From the NCBI RefSeq assembly GCF_028278985.1, contig NZ_JANQTA010000031.1, positions 1 to 64,000 of the forward strand: DNA of 64,000 nucleotides, written 5' to 3'. Below are positions 15,020-23,708 of the stretch, piece after piece; the first letter of the stretch is position 1; every line of letters begins with the position of its first letter. The stretch is from Candidatus Nitrosopumilus sp. Lineage in GTDB: Archaea; Thermoproteota; Nitrososphaeria; Nitrososphaerales; Nitrosopumilaceae. Under the pieces are notes generated by a model that worked only from the letters and a program-made list of their open reading frames with translations, did not search any database and was not told the origin of the DNA. Position numbers and translations under genes: made by a program.

Positions 15020-15050
15020 GATCTAATAGTCAAAAATAATCAGACTAGTT

Positions 15051-15389
15051 ATGTCGAAATCTGTTTTGTATAGTGATAAACATATTCAAATTTTCGATGA
15101 CAAACTTCGATTCCGTTCTTGGTGTTTACCCTGGGGTAAAAAAGATGTAAAACTGGTTCACATCAAGAAGATTTCTGAAAAAAACATGGGATTGTTTTCA
15201 GGGCGCCTTAGAATTTCTGGTTCAAACAATTTTAGGGATTGGTTTCACTTTGATGCAACACGACCTGCAAAGAAAAAAGCCATAGTTTTAGAAACTGATT
15301 TTAAAATTTACAAAAGATTATGGATCACTCCTGAAAAACATGCAACTGCATTTCGAATTCTAAAAAAAATTCTTGATAACCGTGAATAG
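15051..15389 (+). CDS. PH-like-fold hypothetical protein
   Basis: A 112-residue soluble protein rich in beta strands, with basic Trp/Arg motifs (FRSWCLPWGKKDVKLV, NFRDWFHFD) and a C-terminal helix, resembling bacterial PH-domain proteins. I cannot confirm the family. It overlaps the next small membrane-protein gene, so they form an operon, possibly with the histidine kinase 31 bases upstream. Confidence 0.65.
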   Translation: MSKSVLYSDKHIQIFDDKLRFRSWCLPWGKKDVKLVHIKKISEKNMGLFSGRLRISGSNNFRDWFHFDATRPAKKKAIVLETDFKIYKRLWITPEKHATAFRILKKILDNRE

Positions 15390-15639
15390 ACAAGGATATG
15401 GTGTCATACTTGCAATTGCATTAGGAATTGCTGGATTCTTTGGAGGAGGATACCTAGGTGATGCATTATGGTTTATGGCAAATGATTATCTTCCAAAGTG
15501 TGGTGATCTTGAAAAATCAAAGCAGAACAAATGTGTAAATGAGAATCGTGATTACTATGCAATAAATACAATTTTCTTATTTGGTGGTGTACTAGTTCCA
15601 TTAGTTACTACGATCTATTTTGTGCGTCATTATGCCTAA
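15382..15639 (+). CDS. small two-helix membrane protein
   Basis: About 85 residues, GTG at 15382 (or TTG 15373), overlapping the previous gene's end. It has two hydrophobic segments (GVILAIALGIAGFFGGGYLG and NTIFLFGGVLVPLVTTIYFV) around a loop with two Cys (KCGDL, NKCVN) that may form an extracytoplasmic disulphide. Family unknown. Confidence 0.65.
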   Translation: MNRQGYGVILAIALGIAGFFGGGYLGDALWFMANDYLPKCGDLEKSKQNKCVNENRDYYAINTIFLFGGVLVPLVTTIYFVRHYA

Positions 15640-15704
15640 TGAAATAAAGTCTGTCAAAAATAATACTTTCATAATATTTATTATAATCATACTCATTACC
15701 AAAT

Positions 15705-15866
15705 ATGGGTATGGCACTGGAAACACAGATTCTTGAAAACTTTGAGAGAAAAATCAAGGAATTGCTTGCCGCAGGAACTGATTTAGAAGAATTGGAGCGC
15801 CTTTATTCAGAATTGATGGTGATTTTGCAGCATGAAATGGATAAATTTCAAGAAAAGCAATCCTAG
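15705..15866 (+). CDS. 53-residue acidic helical microprotein
   Basis: ATG 15705 opens a 53-codon frame with strongly heptad-like composition (LETQILENFERKIKELL and ELERLYSELMVILQHEM). A TTTATTATAAT box is correctly spaced for a leaderless start. It would form a helical hairpin or coiled coil. No family recognised. It stands alone between the membrane protein and the CBS gene. Confidence 0.5.
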   Translation: MGMALETQILENFERKIKELLAAGTDLEELERLYSELMVILQHEMDKFQEKQS

Positions 15867-15917
15867 TTACCGCCTATAGTGTGAATTTCTTAAATATCAC
15901 AATTTTGTATATTGGTA

Positions 15918-16316
15918 ATGAGCCGAGAAGACTTTGACTATTCTAAAATCAAAGTAGAAGACATTATGACTAGAGCACTCATTTCTGTAAATCCTGCAAC
16001 AACCTCACTTCAGATTGCAAAGATGATGGAGCAAGGTGGTATTGGAGCAATTATTGTTAAAGAAAATGAAATCCCAATTGGAATTATTACTGATAGAGAT
16101 TTTGCAACAAAAATTGCAGCACAAAGCTTACCATTTGATACTCCAGTTGAAAAAATAATGTCATCACCATTAATTACAATTCCAAATGATGCACCAATTT
16201 CTTCAGCAGCAGAAATAATGAGTAGCAAAAAAATTAGAAAACTAGCAGTATCTGATAATGGAAAGATTGTTGGAATTATTACTTCAACTGATTTAGTAAA
16301 CCAACTTGCAAAATAA
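15918..16316 (+). CDS. two-CBS-domain protein
   Basis: A 132-residue tandem CBS (Bateman) module: first CBS with VEDIMTRALISVNPATTS and GIITDRDFATKIA, second with VEKIMSSPLITIPNDAP and GIITSTDLV. Such stand-alone pairs bind adenosine nucleotides or SAM and regulate partner proteins. No effector domain is fused. ATG 15918 is preferred to TTG 15912 because CTTAAATATCAC lies at -27. Confidence 0.92.
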   Translation: MSREDFDYSKIKVEDIMTRALISVNPATTSLQIAKMMEQGGIGAIIVKENEIPIGIITDRDFATKIAAQSLPFDTPVEKIMSSPLITIPNDAPISSAAEIMSSKKIRKLAVSDNGKIVGIITSTDLVNQLAK

Positions 16317-16742
16317 TTAGAACGTTTTTGTCTTTCTAAGAAATACTGTAACTGATGCCATATAACATGCAGTAGAGATTACTTCAGAAATCAATGATGC
16401 AAGATATGGTTCTATTCCAATTTCTAAAAAGTAATACAATGATGGCCATCTGATAGCAAGATAAATTATTTCTCCTACTCCAAATGATGAAATGATTGCA
16501 ATGATTTCTTTTTTAATTAAACCTGACTTCATATTCTTGTATCGTTCTCTGTTGTCAAAGTAAAACAACACTGAAAAAATTCCAAAATATACAACGTATC
16601 CAAAAATTATGGTAAATGTTGTGTTTAGATAATTTTCTTGATCAGCTAACAGTTGAGCAACAACTGCAGAAAGTGATGCAGATATTGCAAAACAGATCAA
16701 AAAGTTGCGGTTAATCTGCAGCAACTGCTGATTGAGTTTCAT
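16317..16742 (-). CDS. four-helix membrane protein of unknown function
   Basis: A 141-residue integral membrane protein with four predicted helices (residues about 15-35, 42-63, 80-98 and 112-134), a short basic loop after helix 2 (NRERYKNMK) and a basic C-terminus. No family assignment. It is convergent with the CBS gene (no gap) and divergent from the glycosylase gene across 42 bases. Confidence 0.7.
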   Translation of the reverse strand: MKLNQQLLQINRNFLICFAISASLSAVVAQLLADQENYLNTTFTIIFGYVVYFGIFSVLFYFDNRERYKNMKSGLIKKEIIAIISSFGVGEIIYLAIRWPSLYYFLEIGIEPYLASLISEVISTACYMASVTVFLRKTKTF

Positions 16743-16784
16743 GATGACCGTTTCTTTTAACTAATATTTTGTGTTAACTCTGAA

Positions 16785-17345
16785 ATGGTAATGAAAAAGA
16801 GATGTGAGTGGGCAGCTGAAGAACCAAATATGTCATACCATGATAAGGAATGGGGTCGTCCCCAGCATGACGATCAAAAATTGTTTGAATTTTTGGTCTT
16901 AGAAGGGGCTCAGGCAGGTCTTTCATGGACCACAATTCTGAACAGACGAGAAGGGTATAGGAAGGCATTTTCTGATTTTGATGCCAAAAAGGTGGCAAAA
17001 TACTCTGAAAAGCGCATAGAAAAACTACTCAAAGACGAATCCATAATCCGAAATAAACTCAAAATCAACTCAGCAGTGAACAACGCCAAGCAATTTCTCA
17101 AAGTTCAGAAAGAGTTTGGCTCTTTTGACAAGTATCTGTGGGGTTTTGTCAATGGCAAGCCCATCAAAAATAGTTTCAAGAAATACACTGATTTGCCCGC
17201 ATCTACTGAAATCTCTGAAAAATTAAGCCGAGACCTCAAAAAACGTGGATTCAATTTTGTTGGCCCTACAATTTGCTATGCTCTGATGCAGGCAATTGGA
17301 ATGGTAAATGATCATACTGTTGAATGCTTTCGTTTTCAAAAATAA
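16785..17345 (+). CDS. tag: DNA-3-methyladenine glycosylase I
   Basis: A 186-residue Tag-family protein, excising alkylated adenine (3-methyladenine) from DNA in base-excision repair. Motifs RCEWA, YHDKEWG, LEGAQAGLSW and IIRNKLKI are all intact. The structural zinc site of Tag is conserved, as Cys7, His19, His177 and Cys181. Length is standard. The start may be ATG 16785 or 16791; an A/T box (TTTTAACTAATATT) precedes it by about 27 nt. Confidence 0.96.
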   Translation: MVMKKRCEWAAEEPNMSYHDKEWGRPQHDDQKLFEFLVLEGAQAGLSWTTILNRREGYRKAFSDFDAKKVAKYSEKRIEKLLKDESIIRNKLKINSAVNNAKQFLKVQKEFGSFDKYLWGFVNGKPIKNSFKKYTDLPASTEISEKLSRDLKKRGFNFVGPTICYALMQAIGMVNDHTVECFRFQK

Positions 17346-17380
17346 TTTTTAAGGTTGGAATATCAACCCTGTATAAAATA

Positions 17381-18646
17381 ATGAATTCTAAACTTTCTCA
17401 ATTTTCAAAAACTGCAGGACCTGGAATACTTTTTGCATGTACTGCAATTGGTGTATCTCACTTGATTCAATCAACTCGTGCAGGTGCTGACTTTGGATTA
17501 ATGATTTTAGGATTTGTTGTGTTAGCTACTGTTCTAAAGTATCCCTTCTTTGAATATGGCTCTCGATATGCAAACTCTACTCAGACAAGTATTATAGATG
17601 GCTACAAAAAACTTGGAAGACCTGCATTATGGATGTATTTTATCATCACAATCTGTTCAATGTTTTTTGTAACAGGAGCTGTAGGATTTGTTACTGCAGG
17701 ATTTTTTGAGAATCTATTTGGAATTGATTTTCTTGAAGAGTTTACTGTAGTTATTTTATTTGCAATTTGTGTTGGCATTTTAGCAGTTGGAAAATACAAT
17801 GTCCTTGATAGTCTGATTAAGATAATTGCCATTGTTTTGCTAGTATCAACTGTTTCAGCATTTTTGCTTGCATTGTATAATGGTCCAATTGAAGAAGTTC
17901 CTGGATTTGCTCCAAAAGAATTGTGGAATCTTGCTGGAATCTTTTTCTTGCTTGCATTAATGGGTTGGATGCCTGCACCATTGGATCTTTCTAGCTGGAA
18001 TAGCTTGTGGACACTTGAGCGTTCAAAGCAGACAAGTTACAAACCAAAACTAAAGGAAACCTTACTTGAATTCCGGCTTGCATACCTGATTACTGGTGTT
18101 TTAGCCGTGATGTTTGTAGTTCTTGGAACTTTCATCTTTTATGGTTCAGGTGAAGAATTACCAAATAGCAATTCGAGTTTTGCACACAAGGTAGTTACTT
18201 TGTACACTCAGACAATAGGGGAATGGAGTTATGTTGTGATTGCAGCTTCGGCATTTTCTGTAATGTTTGGAACCATTATTGCATTGTTTGATGGCTATTC
18301 TCGGTCTTTGCAGAGAACAGTTGAGTTAATTTTCTCTAAAAAAGAAGAGAAAATACGCACAAAATTCCGTACATTTTACGTAGTTTTTCTGATAATTCTT
18401 TCAATTGGTTCTCTGATAGTTATTTTCCAGTTTGCAGGAAATCTAAAAGAACTAGTTGATTTTGCAACTGTTTTGTCATTTGTTATAGCCCCCATAATTG
18501 CAATCTTTAATTTCAGACTAGTTACAGGAAAATATCTTCCAACAGAGCACCATCCTTCTGTACTTCTAAAAATTCTTAGCTTTGCAGGAATTGTATTTTT
18601 GACAGGATTTGCAATTTTCTTTTTGGTCACAAAATTCTTTTCTTGA
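17381..18646 (+). CDS. Nramp-superfamily transporter lacking canonical metal-site motifs
   Basis: About 421 residues and eleven hydrophobic segments with the Nramp N-terminal signature GPGILFACTAIGVSHLIQS. Canonical Mn/Fe transporters carry DPGN in helix 1 and MPH in helix 6. Here helix 1 has no DPGN and helix 6 reads GWMPAPLDLS. Substrate is therefore uncertain; related sequences exist in other prokaryotes and may carry something other than Mn2+. ATG 17381 fits a T-rich TATA at about -30; an upstream in-frame start would overlap tag. Confidence 0.85.
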   Translation: MNSKLSQFSKTAGPGILFACTAIGVSHLIQSTRAGADFGLMILGFVVLATVLKYPFFEYGSRYANSTQTSIIDGYKKLGRPALWMYFIITICSMFFVTGAVGFVTAGFFENLFGIDFLEEFTVVILFAICVGILAVGKYNVLDSLIKIIAIVLLVSTVSAFLLALYNGPIEEVPGFAPKELWNLAGIFFLLALMGWMPAPLDLSSWNSLWTLERSKQTSYKPKLKETLLEFRLAYLITGVLAVMFVVLGTFIFYGSGEELPNSNSSFAHKVVTLYTQTIGEWSYVVIAASAFSVMFGTIIALFDGYSRSLQRTVELIFSKKEEKIRTKFRTFYVVFLIILSIGSLIVIFQFAGNLKELVDFATVLSFVIAPIIAIFNFRLVTGKYLPTEHHPSVLLKILSFAGIVFLTGFAIFFLVTKFFS

Positions 18647-18714
18647 CAACTAAAAGGTTAGAAAAATTAAATGAATCTAAAAATATGTTTATTTTCTTGT
18701 AATTCTTTCAGACA

Positions 18715-19029
18715 ATGGATAAAGTTCTAATTTTATTTTTAATAGGTATAGCAGTTGGAATTTTTGTTCCGTATATTGAACACCGTTTTCAATCTCTGCA
18801 ATTGTCTGATGAACCTTTAACTGCAATCCAACAAATTTTTGCAACAACTACTCATCTTTGGCACTTGTCTATATCGATACTAGTTCTCATTACTCTTCCT
18901 GCCGCAATTTTTAAGAGCATTAGAAGTCGATTGCATAAAAAAGAATTTTATCCCATTCCCTTTATGACGGGTCTCTCATTTGGTTTTACCTTGATGTCTG
19001 TTGTAGGGATAATTAGAAGTCATTTGTGA
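18715..19029 (+). CDS. small three-helix membrane protein
   Basis: A 104-residue integral membrane protein: helices at about 4-22, 46-67 and 82-101, with a basic loop (KSIRSRLHKKE). No recognised domain. It could share a transcript with the Nramp-like gene 68 bases upstream. Function unknown. Confidence 0.7.
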   Translation: MDKVLILFLIGIAVGIFVPYIEHRFQSLQLSDEPLTAIQQIFATTTHLWHLSISILVLITLPAAIFKSIRSRLHKKEFYPIPFMTGLSFGFTLMSVVGIIRSHL

Positions 19030-19078
19030 TTTGTTGTTGTTCCAAATTCCTTAAATTCAACAAGAATTTCATCTATGT

Positions 19079-20800
19079 GTGAAAATAGTTCTGTTTGCAT
19101 TAATTCCTGTAATTCTTTCAATGGGAATTCTACCTGCTTTCTCTTTACAACCTGAAGATATTGAAACTGAATGTAGAGATGGTCAGGTTCTAGTTTTTAG
19201 AACAAATAGTATGGATTACATCTGTACAAGTCAATCTGCTGCATCTCTTTGGTCTCGTCTTGGAATGGCAGAGATTGTATCTTTTTCTGATGTAAAAATA
19301 GAACCTGAAATTCCTGAAACTACCGAAGATGTAGTGCCTGAAATGCCATCTGAAAGAGATCCTTTGTTAGGTATTGAAACAATTGAAACCCACAAAGGTA
19401 CTATCACACTAGATCATGATTATCTGACTCCTGAGTCTGCAGAACTTCTTGATGATGAATTACTATATCTCAGAGCCGTTCAAGTTTATCATCTTGCATT
19501 ACCTGCAGTAAGTGGTGCTGGAATTTTTTATGAGCAACATAAAGTAGGTGCAGCTCCTGGTGATGTTGTTTATTGGTCTGACTTTATGAATTCAGAAATT
19601 GATTTGCTTACTGGAAACACATCTGTTTTGTATTTCATGAGTCTGCAAGATCTTTCTGATGGGCCCATTGTAGTCCACATGCCAGAAGGAAATCTTCAGG
19701 GACATGCTGATAACATTTACCAACAAGTAATTACTGATTGGGGAATTGTAGGTCCTAATGAAGGAAAAGAAGCTTATTTCTTATTCCTTCCTCCTGGGTT
19801 TGATGGTGAAATTCCATCTATCTTTAATGATGAAACTGAAAATCATTTTGTTTTCCAATCTGATACAATGCAAATTATTACAATGGCACGTGCATTTGTC
19901 AATGCTCCTGATAAAGCAGCTGCTGAAGATCTAATCACTAAAGTAAATATTTTCAAATTATCTGAACTTGATAATCCTCCCAAAGTCAAATTCATCGATG
20001 TAAGCGGTGAGTCTCTAAAACTTTCATATCCTACAACTGATGGATATTGGGAATTACTTCATGAAGTTTATTCTAAAGAAACAGTAGTTCGACCTGAAGA
20101 CAAAAACTTGGTTGGATTGATGCATACTATTGGAATTGTACCTGGAGAACCATTTACTCCTGATGAACACACTAGAGAAATTTTGGATAAAGCCGCAGTA
20201 ATTGCAAATCTTATGGCCCGCAATATTGCGTTTGATTCACCTGTCAAAGAACCCTATCTATTTTGGCCTGACAAAAATTATGAACTTGCCTTTATGACAA
20301 AAAATCCTCGATATGAAGATGAACGAGGAGTAACACAAATTGAACAAAGAATGTCTTTCATGTATCAAGCCATTACCACTGCTGAAGCAATGGTGTTGGA
20401 AATGATTGGAAAAGGCTCAAAATATGTTGGAACTTATCGTGATTCCAACGATGAGTTCCTTAAGGGCTCAAACTTGTATCACTTGAATATTCCTGCCAAT
20501 GTTCCAGCTGAAAACTTTTGGTCTATTGTAGTATATGATGCAGAAACCCGTTCAATGATTAATAATGGATTACAACCATTACCTGGAATTCGTTCATTAG
20601 AATCTGACAAACTGTTGGTAAATGAAGATGGTTCTTACGATGTCTACTTTGGCCCAGAAACTCCTGAAGGTTATGAAAGTAATTGGATCAAAACCAATGA
20701 AGGAGATGGTTTCTTTATCTATATGAGATTCTATTCTCCAACTGAATTTTATTTTGATAAATCTTGGCAATTACCCGAAGTTGTAAAGATTGAAAATTAG
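19079..20800 (+). CDS. secreted DUF1254/DUF1214 protein
   Basis: A 573-residue protein starting at GTG 19079 (TTAAATTC box at -27), with a signal peptide. An N-terminal segment with two Cys precedes a DUF1254-type domain (AVQVYHLALPAVSG, GDVVYWSDFMN, GPIVVHMPEG) and a C-terminal DUF1214 jelly-roll domain (FWSIVVYDAETRSM, NEDGSYDVYFGP). Family function is not established. The W-W-x-x-G secreted gene follows after 11 bases, forming an operon of exported proteins. Confidence 0.88.
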   Translation: MKIVLFALIPVILSMGILPAFSLQPEDIETECRDGQVLVFRTNSMDYICTSQSAASLWSRLGMAEIVSFSDVKIEPEIPETTEDVVPEMPSERDPLLGIETIETHKGTITLDHDYLTPESAELLDDELLYLRAVQVYHLALPAVSGAGIFYEQHKVGAAPGDVVYWSDFMNSEIDLLTGNTSVLYFMSLQDLSDGPIVVHMPEGNLQGHADNIYQQVITDWGIVGPNEGKEAYFLFLPPGFDGEIPSIFNDETENHFVFQSDTMQIITMARAFVNAPDKAAAEDLITKVNIFKLSELDNPPKVKFIDVSGESLKLSYPTTDGYWELLHEVYSKETVVRPEDKNLVGLMHTIGIVPGEPFTPDEHTREILDKAAVIANLMARNIAFDSPVKEPYLFWPDKNYELAFMTKNPRYEDERGVTQIEQRMSFMYQAITTAEAMVLEMIGKGSKYVGTYRDSNDEFLKGSNLYHLNIPANVPAENFWSIVVYDAETRSMINNGLQPLPGIRSLESDKLLVNEDGSYDVYFGPETPEGYESNWIKTNEGDGFFIYMRFYSPTEFYFDKSWQLPEVVKIEN

Positions 20801-20811
20801 GGTATTGTGAA

Positions 20812-21504
20812 ATGAAATCTTTTTCAATATTTTTGTCTGTTTTACTAATCGCTTCATTTGGTTTTTCATTTTCTGCGTTTGCAAATGATTCTGAAATTCC
20901 TGAATGGGTCAAAAATAACGCAAAGTGGTGGTCTGAAGGAACTATCGGTGAGTCTGATTACATTAGTTCTTTAGAATATCTTATTGTTAATGGAATAATT
21001 GATGTTCCTATTCCGATTACCGAAGTAACTGCTGCACAAACAAAATATTCTGATGAAGAACGTGCACAATCATTTAGAGTAACAATCTCAAATATCGTTG
21101 AACCCTTACCTGTCCATTATTTTGAAAAATTTGAATTATCCACCTCTCAACCAGGTGATGCTGATGATCCTAGAGGCAGAATGTATGATTTTCGAGATAC
21201 ATCCCCTAAATTCTTTCTAGAATCACTTCCAAGTGCTGATAAACGAGGATTTTATGCATTTGTTGCAGATTGGATGGATAGGGGAGATTCACTAAATGAA
21301 TTTGATATTGATGTTGATGTTCTTGATGGTCAAAGCAATGTAATTCAAACATGGGAATTCGAAAAATGTGAAATTACTAGTTATGGAACTTATCTGCAAG
21401 ATACTACATTCATCTATCAGTTTTCAGGAATTCAGGATTCAGAAATTCGAGACAGAACAAATTTTGAATGCGTAGGAGTTCATTTATCTTCTCCTGAATC
21501 TTAG
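20812..21504 (+). CDS. secreted protein with one W-W-x-x-G module
   Basis: 230 residues: signal peptide (SFSIFLSVLLIASFGFSFSAFA), then IPEWVKNNAKWWSEG...YLIVNGIIDVP, the same ~38-residue module that occurs twice in the protein at 3470. A ~150-residue domain with no recognised match follows, with two Cys that could pair. It sits 11 bases after the DUF1254 gene. The module probably serves anchoring or interaction at the cell surface (inference). Confidence 0.8.
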   Translation: MKSFSIFLSVLLIASFGFSFSAFANDSEIPEWVKNNAKWWSEGTIGESDYISSLEYLIVNGIIDVPIPITEVTAAQTKYSDEERAQSFRVTISNIVEPLPVHYFEKFELSTSQPGDADDPRGRMYDFRDTSPKFFLESLPSADKRGFYAFVADWMDRGDSLNEFDIDVDVLDGQSNVIQTWEFEKCEITSYGTYLQDTTFIYQFSGIQDSEIRDRTNFECVGVHLSSPES

Positions 21505-21517
21505 ATATTTTTTTGAA

Positions 21518-21545
21518 TTAGATTTGCCTAATTAGACGATCCTAA
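21518..21545. promoter_or_regulatory. two abutting TTAG-N6-CTAA boxes upstream of ferritin
   Basis: TTAGATTTGCCTAA (21518-21531) is immediately followed by TTAGACGATCCTAA (21532-21545). Each is an inverted repeat of TTAG/CTAA with a six-base spacer, as in DtxR/IdeR-type metal-regulator boxes. They end 43 bases before the ferritin ATG, just upstream of the TATA (TTTTTAATTG, 21558-21567), a place suited to activation or to repression by covering the factor-B element. Confidence 0.6.
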
Positions 21546-21587
21546 TTTTCGCAAGTCTTTTTAATTGAAATTGATATTCATATTACA

Positions 21588-22100
21588 ATGAGAATTTCAC
21601 CAAAAATGAAAAAAGCAATCAATGATCAAATTGCCATGGAGTATGGAGCATCAAGCACATACATGGCAATGGCTTCTTGGTGTGAGGTGACAGGTTACCA
21701 TGGTGGTGCAAGTTACTTTTATGCACAATCAACTGAAGAGCGTGATCATATGCTAAAGTTTGTAAAATATCTAAATGATATTGGAGCTACTGCAACAATT
21801 CCTACTGTAAAAGCTCCTGCAAGTTCTTACAAATCATTAGAGGGTTTAATCAAAACCGCATTAAAAAATGAACAAGCTGTTACTAAAGCAATTCATAAAA
21901 TTGTAGACCTTGCACACAAAGAAAAAGATCATTGTAGCTATGCATTCTTAGAGTGGTTCGTAAATGAACAAGTCCAAGAAGAAACAAAGTTTGAGGATCT
22001 ATTGCAAAAATTTGATCTTATTGGAAGAGACAAATTGGCAATAAATGAAATTGACAAAATTTTGGCCTCTCAAGCTGGTGCTACAGATTCTGCAGCATAG
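21588..22100 (+). CDS. ftn: ferritin (FtnA-type ferroxidase)
   Basis: A 170-residue four-helix-bundle ferritin storing iron as ferric oxyhydroxide. Ferroxidase ligands align with bacterial ferritin: Glu18, Glu51, His54 (EERDH), Glu95, Gln128 and Glu131 (EQVQEE). A haem-ligand Met is not evident, so it is non-haem ferritin. The C-terminus is a short Ala-rich tail. Two tandem metal-regulator-like boxes upstream suggest iron-dependent control. Confidence 0.95.
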   Translation: MRISPKMKKAINDQIAMEYGASSTYMAMASWCEVTGYHGGASYFYAQSTEERDHMLKFVKYLNDIGATATIPTVKAPASSYKSLEGLIKTALKNEQAVTKAIHKIVDLAHKEKDHCSYAFLEWFVNEQVQEETKFEDLLQKFDLIGRDKLAINEIDKILASQAGATDSAA

Positions 22101-22120
22101 ACTCTAGTCTGCTGATTTAC

Positions 22121-22140
22121 TTTTTTTTCACTTTATTTTT
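22121..22140. terminator. T8 terminator tract after ferritin
   Basis: TTTTTTTTCACTTTATTTTT begins 20 bases after the ferritin stop, ahead of a convergent gene. Confidence 0.45.
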
Positions 22141-22152
22141 GAAAATAAAGAA

Positions 22153-22704
22153 TTATTGAATTGTGAATTTTGTTCCTAGGGTTTTACCCATTACCTGAAG
22201 AGCGTATCTGCAGACATTGGAATTCAGTGTAAAAAATCCTCTAAATTTACCATCTTCAAATTCTTCAGCAATAAGACCAAATGGGCCATAAGGACCTCTG
22301 GTAATCACTGTCCAAACATTTGCAAGATTGGTATTTTTACAACTCAAAAATTTGGCATTTGGGATTAATTCCTTGTTTGGTATTGATTTATCATAATCTG
22401 CAACTATCCAAAGTTTTGGAATTTCTTTTGCCATAACTTGATATCTCTTCTTTACAAAAGAAAATCTTGCAATTTTCTCAAAGGTTGCAAGCAATGGTTC
22501 ATTGTGCTCTTGAGCATACTTCTCAATCATTTTACTAAGATTGTACAAAGGCTTTCTTTCTGCAACAAAATTGTGATAACCTGCATCTATGAATTGTTCT
22601 AATTTCCATTTGGGGAGATTGGAGTTATCTAAATTGTGCCATTCTTCAAGCTGTGGGAACTCTTCCCAGACTTGATTCACAAAATGTGTGTAGGGATTAT
22701 CCAT
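22153..22704 (-). CDS. stand-alone DICT-domain sensory protein
   Basis: A 183-residue soluble protein. The core YNLSKMIEKYAQEHNEPLLATFEKIARFS...KKRYQVMAKEIPKLWIVADY follows the DICT pattern (helix, aromatic strand, then a 'v-w-v-g' strand) seen fused to diguanylate cyclases and two-component proteins. Here no output domain is attached. A second homologue lies at 43253. The ligand is unknown; some DICT proteins are linked to light or redox sensing. It lies convergent to ferritin. Confidence 0.75.
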   Translation of the reverse strand: MDNPYTHFVNQVWEEFPQLEEWHNLDNSNLPKWKLEQFIDAGYHNFVAERKPLYNLSKMIEKYAQEHNEPLLATFEKIARFSFVKKRYQVMAKEIPKLWIVADYDKSIPNKELIPNAKFLSCKNTNLANVWTVITRGPYGPFGLIAEEFEDGKFRGFFTLNSNVCRYALQVMGKTLGTKFTIQ

Positions 22705-22807
22705 AAGTGATTTTTCATTTTACAAAATATAAGGAAAGTATTTTTTTGGTAACTAGTGCCAATACTACATCATCCCTTTTATTCAATTCTTTCATAATTT
22801 ATTCTGT

Positions 22808-23212
22808 ATGACAAGATATGAAAAATTGCTTGACATGTTAATGGACTTTAACAATACAATTCGATTTGCTGCAATAAGTGACACCTCTGGAAAAATTTTG
22901 TGGCATTCAAAAAGAAATGATGTAGAAATTAAAATTCCTCTTTCAGAAACTAAAAAAACACTAGTTCGTGAGGCTGATGAGTGGGTAGAACGATGCAAAC
23001 TAGAGGAAAAAAATAATCTTGGTAGGGCAATGTATCACATTACATCATTCAAAAAAATTAAACGAATTACAATTCCAATTGATGCATTTCATTTGTTACT
23101 GATCAGTGTTGACAATGAGCCGCTAAAAAAATCCAAGAAGAAAAGTTATGGAAGACTAGTTGAGATGGGAAAGATAATGTCTATTGTGGATTTTGTAAAT
23201 ACATTTGAATGA
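22808..23212 (+). CDS. roadblock/LC7-like small sensor (DUF6659-type), tandem copy 1
   Basis: A 134-residue protein: helix KLLDMLMDFN, strand IRFAAISDTSGKILWHS, helix with DEWVERCK, strand KKIKRITIPIDAFHLLLIS and a C-terminal helix IMSIVDFVN. It is a close paralogue of the next gene (about 57 bases downstream), a clear tandem duplication. The family also includes 37510 and 6249 in this window. Probably a small regulatory platform protein; partner unknown. Confidence 0.78.
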   Translation: MTRYEKLLDMLMDFNNTIRFAAISDTSGKILWHSKRNDVEIKIPLSETKKTLVREADEWVERCKLEEKNNLGRAMYHITSFKKIKRITIPIDAFHLLLISVDNEPLKKSKKKSYGRLVEMGKIMSIVDFVNTFE

Positions 23213-23269
23213 GTTGGCACTATATGAAAAATCTCAAATCCTTATTACTGAAAATGCCGGTGAGTCATT

Positions 23270-23668
23270 ATGGATAAGAATGAAAAACTTTTGAATATGA
23301 TTATGGACTTTAACAAGTCAGTTAGATTTGCTGCAATATGCAATGACCAAGGTGAAATTCTTTGGAACAGCCAAAGAGAAGGTGTAAAAAATATCGTTCC
23401 CTTGGATGAAACAAAAAAAGCTATCAAAAGAACTATTGATGCTTGGGAGGAAAACTCTAAAATTTCAAACCAAGTTGGCTCTGGATTATACTCGATTGCA
23501 TCCTATGAAAAAATTAAGCGTGTAAGTATTCCTTTGGGTCGTGGACACGTATTGTTTCTAAGTATTGATAATACCGCAAAGAAAAGTTCAAAGACAAAAA
23601 ATTATGGAAATATTGCCGATATGGGTCATATTTTGTCGATTGTTGATTTTATAAAATCTCAAAAATAG
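23270..23668 (+). CDS. roadblock/LC7-like small sensor (DUF6659-type), tandem copy 2
   Basis: A 132-residue paralogue of 22808, same layout: KLLNMIMDFNKSVRFAAICNDQGEILW, then KIKRVSIPLGRGHVLFLSID and GHILSIVDFIK. The conserved positions are the RFAA strand, a G-x-I-L-W turn and the final SIVDF helix. Being a tandem pair, the two may heterodimerise as roadblock proteins do (inference). It lies upstream of the epimerase-like gene. Confidence 0.78.
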   Translation: MDKNEKLLNMIMDFNKSVRFAAICNDQGEILWNSQREGVKNIVPLDETKKAIKRTIDAWEENSKISNQVGSGLYSIASYEKIKRVSIPLGRGHVLFLSIDNTAKKSSKTKNYGNIADMGHILSIVDFIKSQK

Positions 23669-23708
23669 TTTCAAGTAGATCTAGTTGATATTTTGAGGGT
23701 GATGATTT

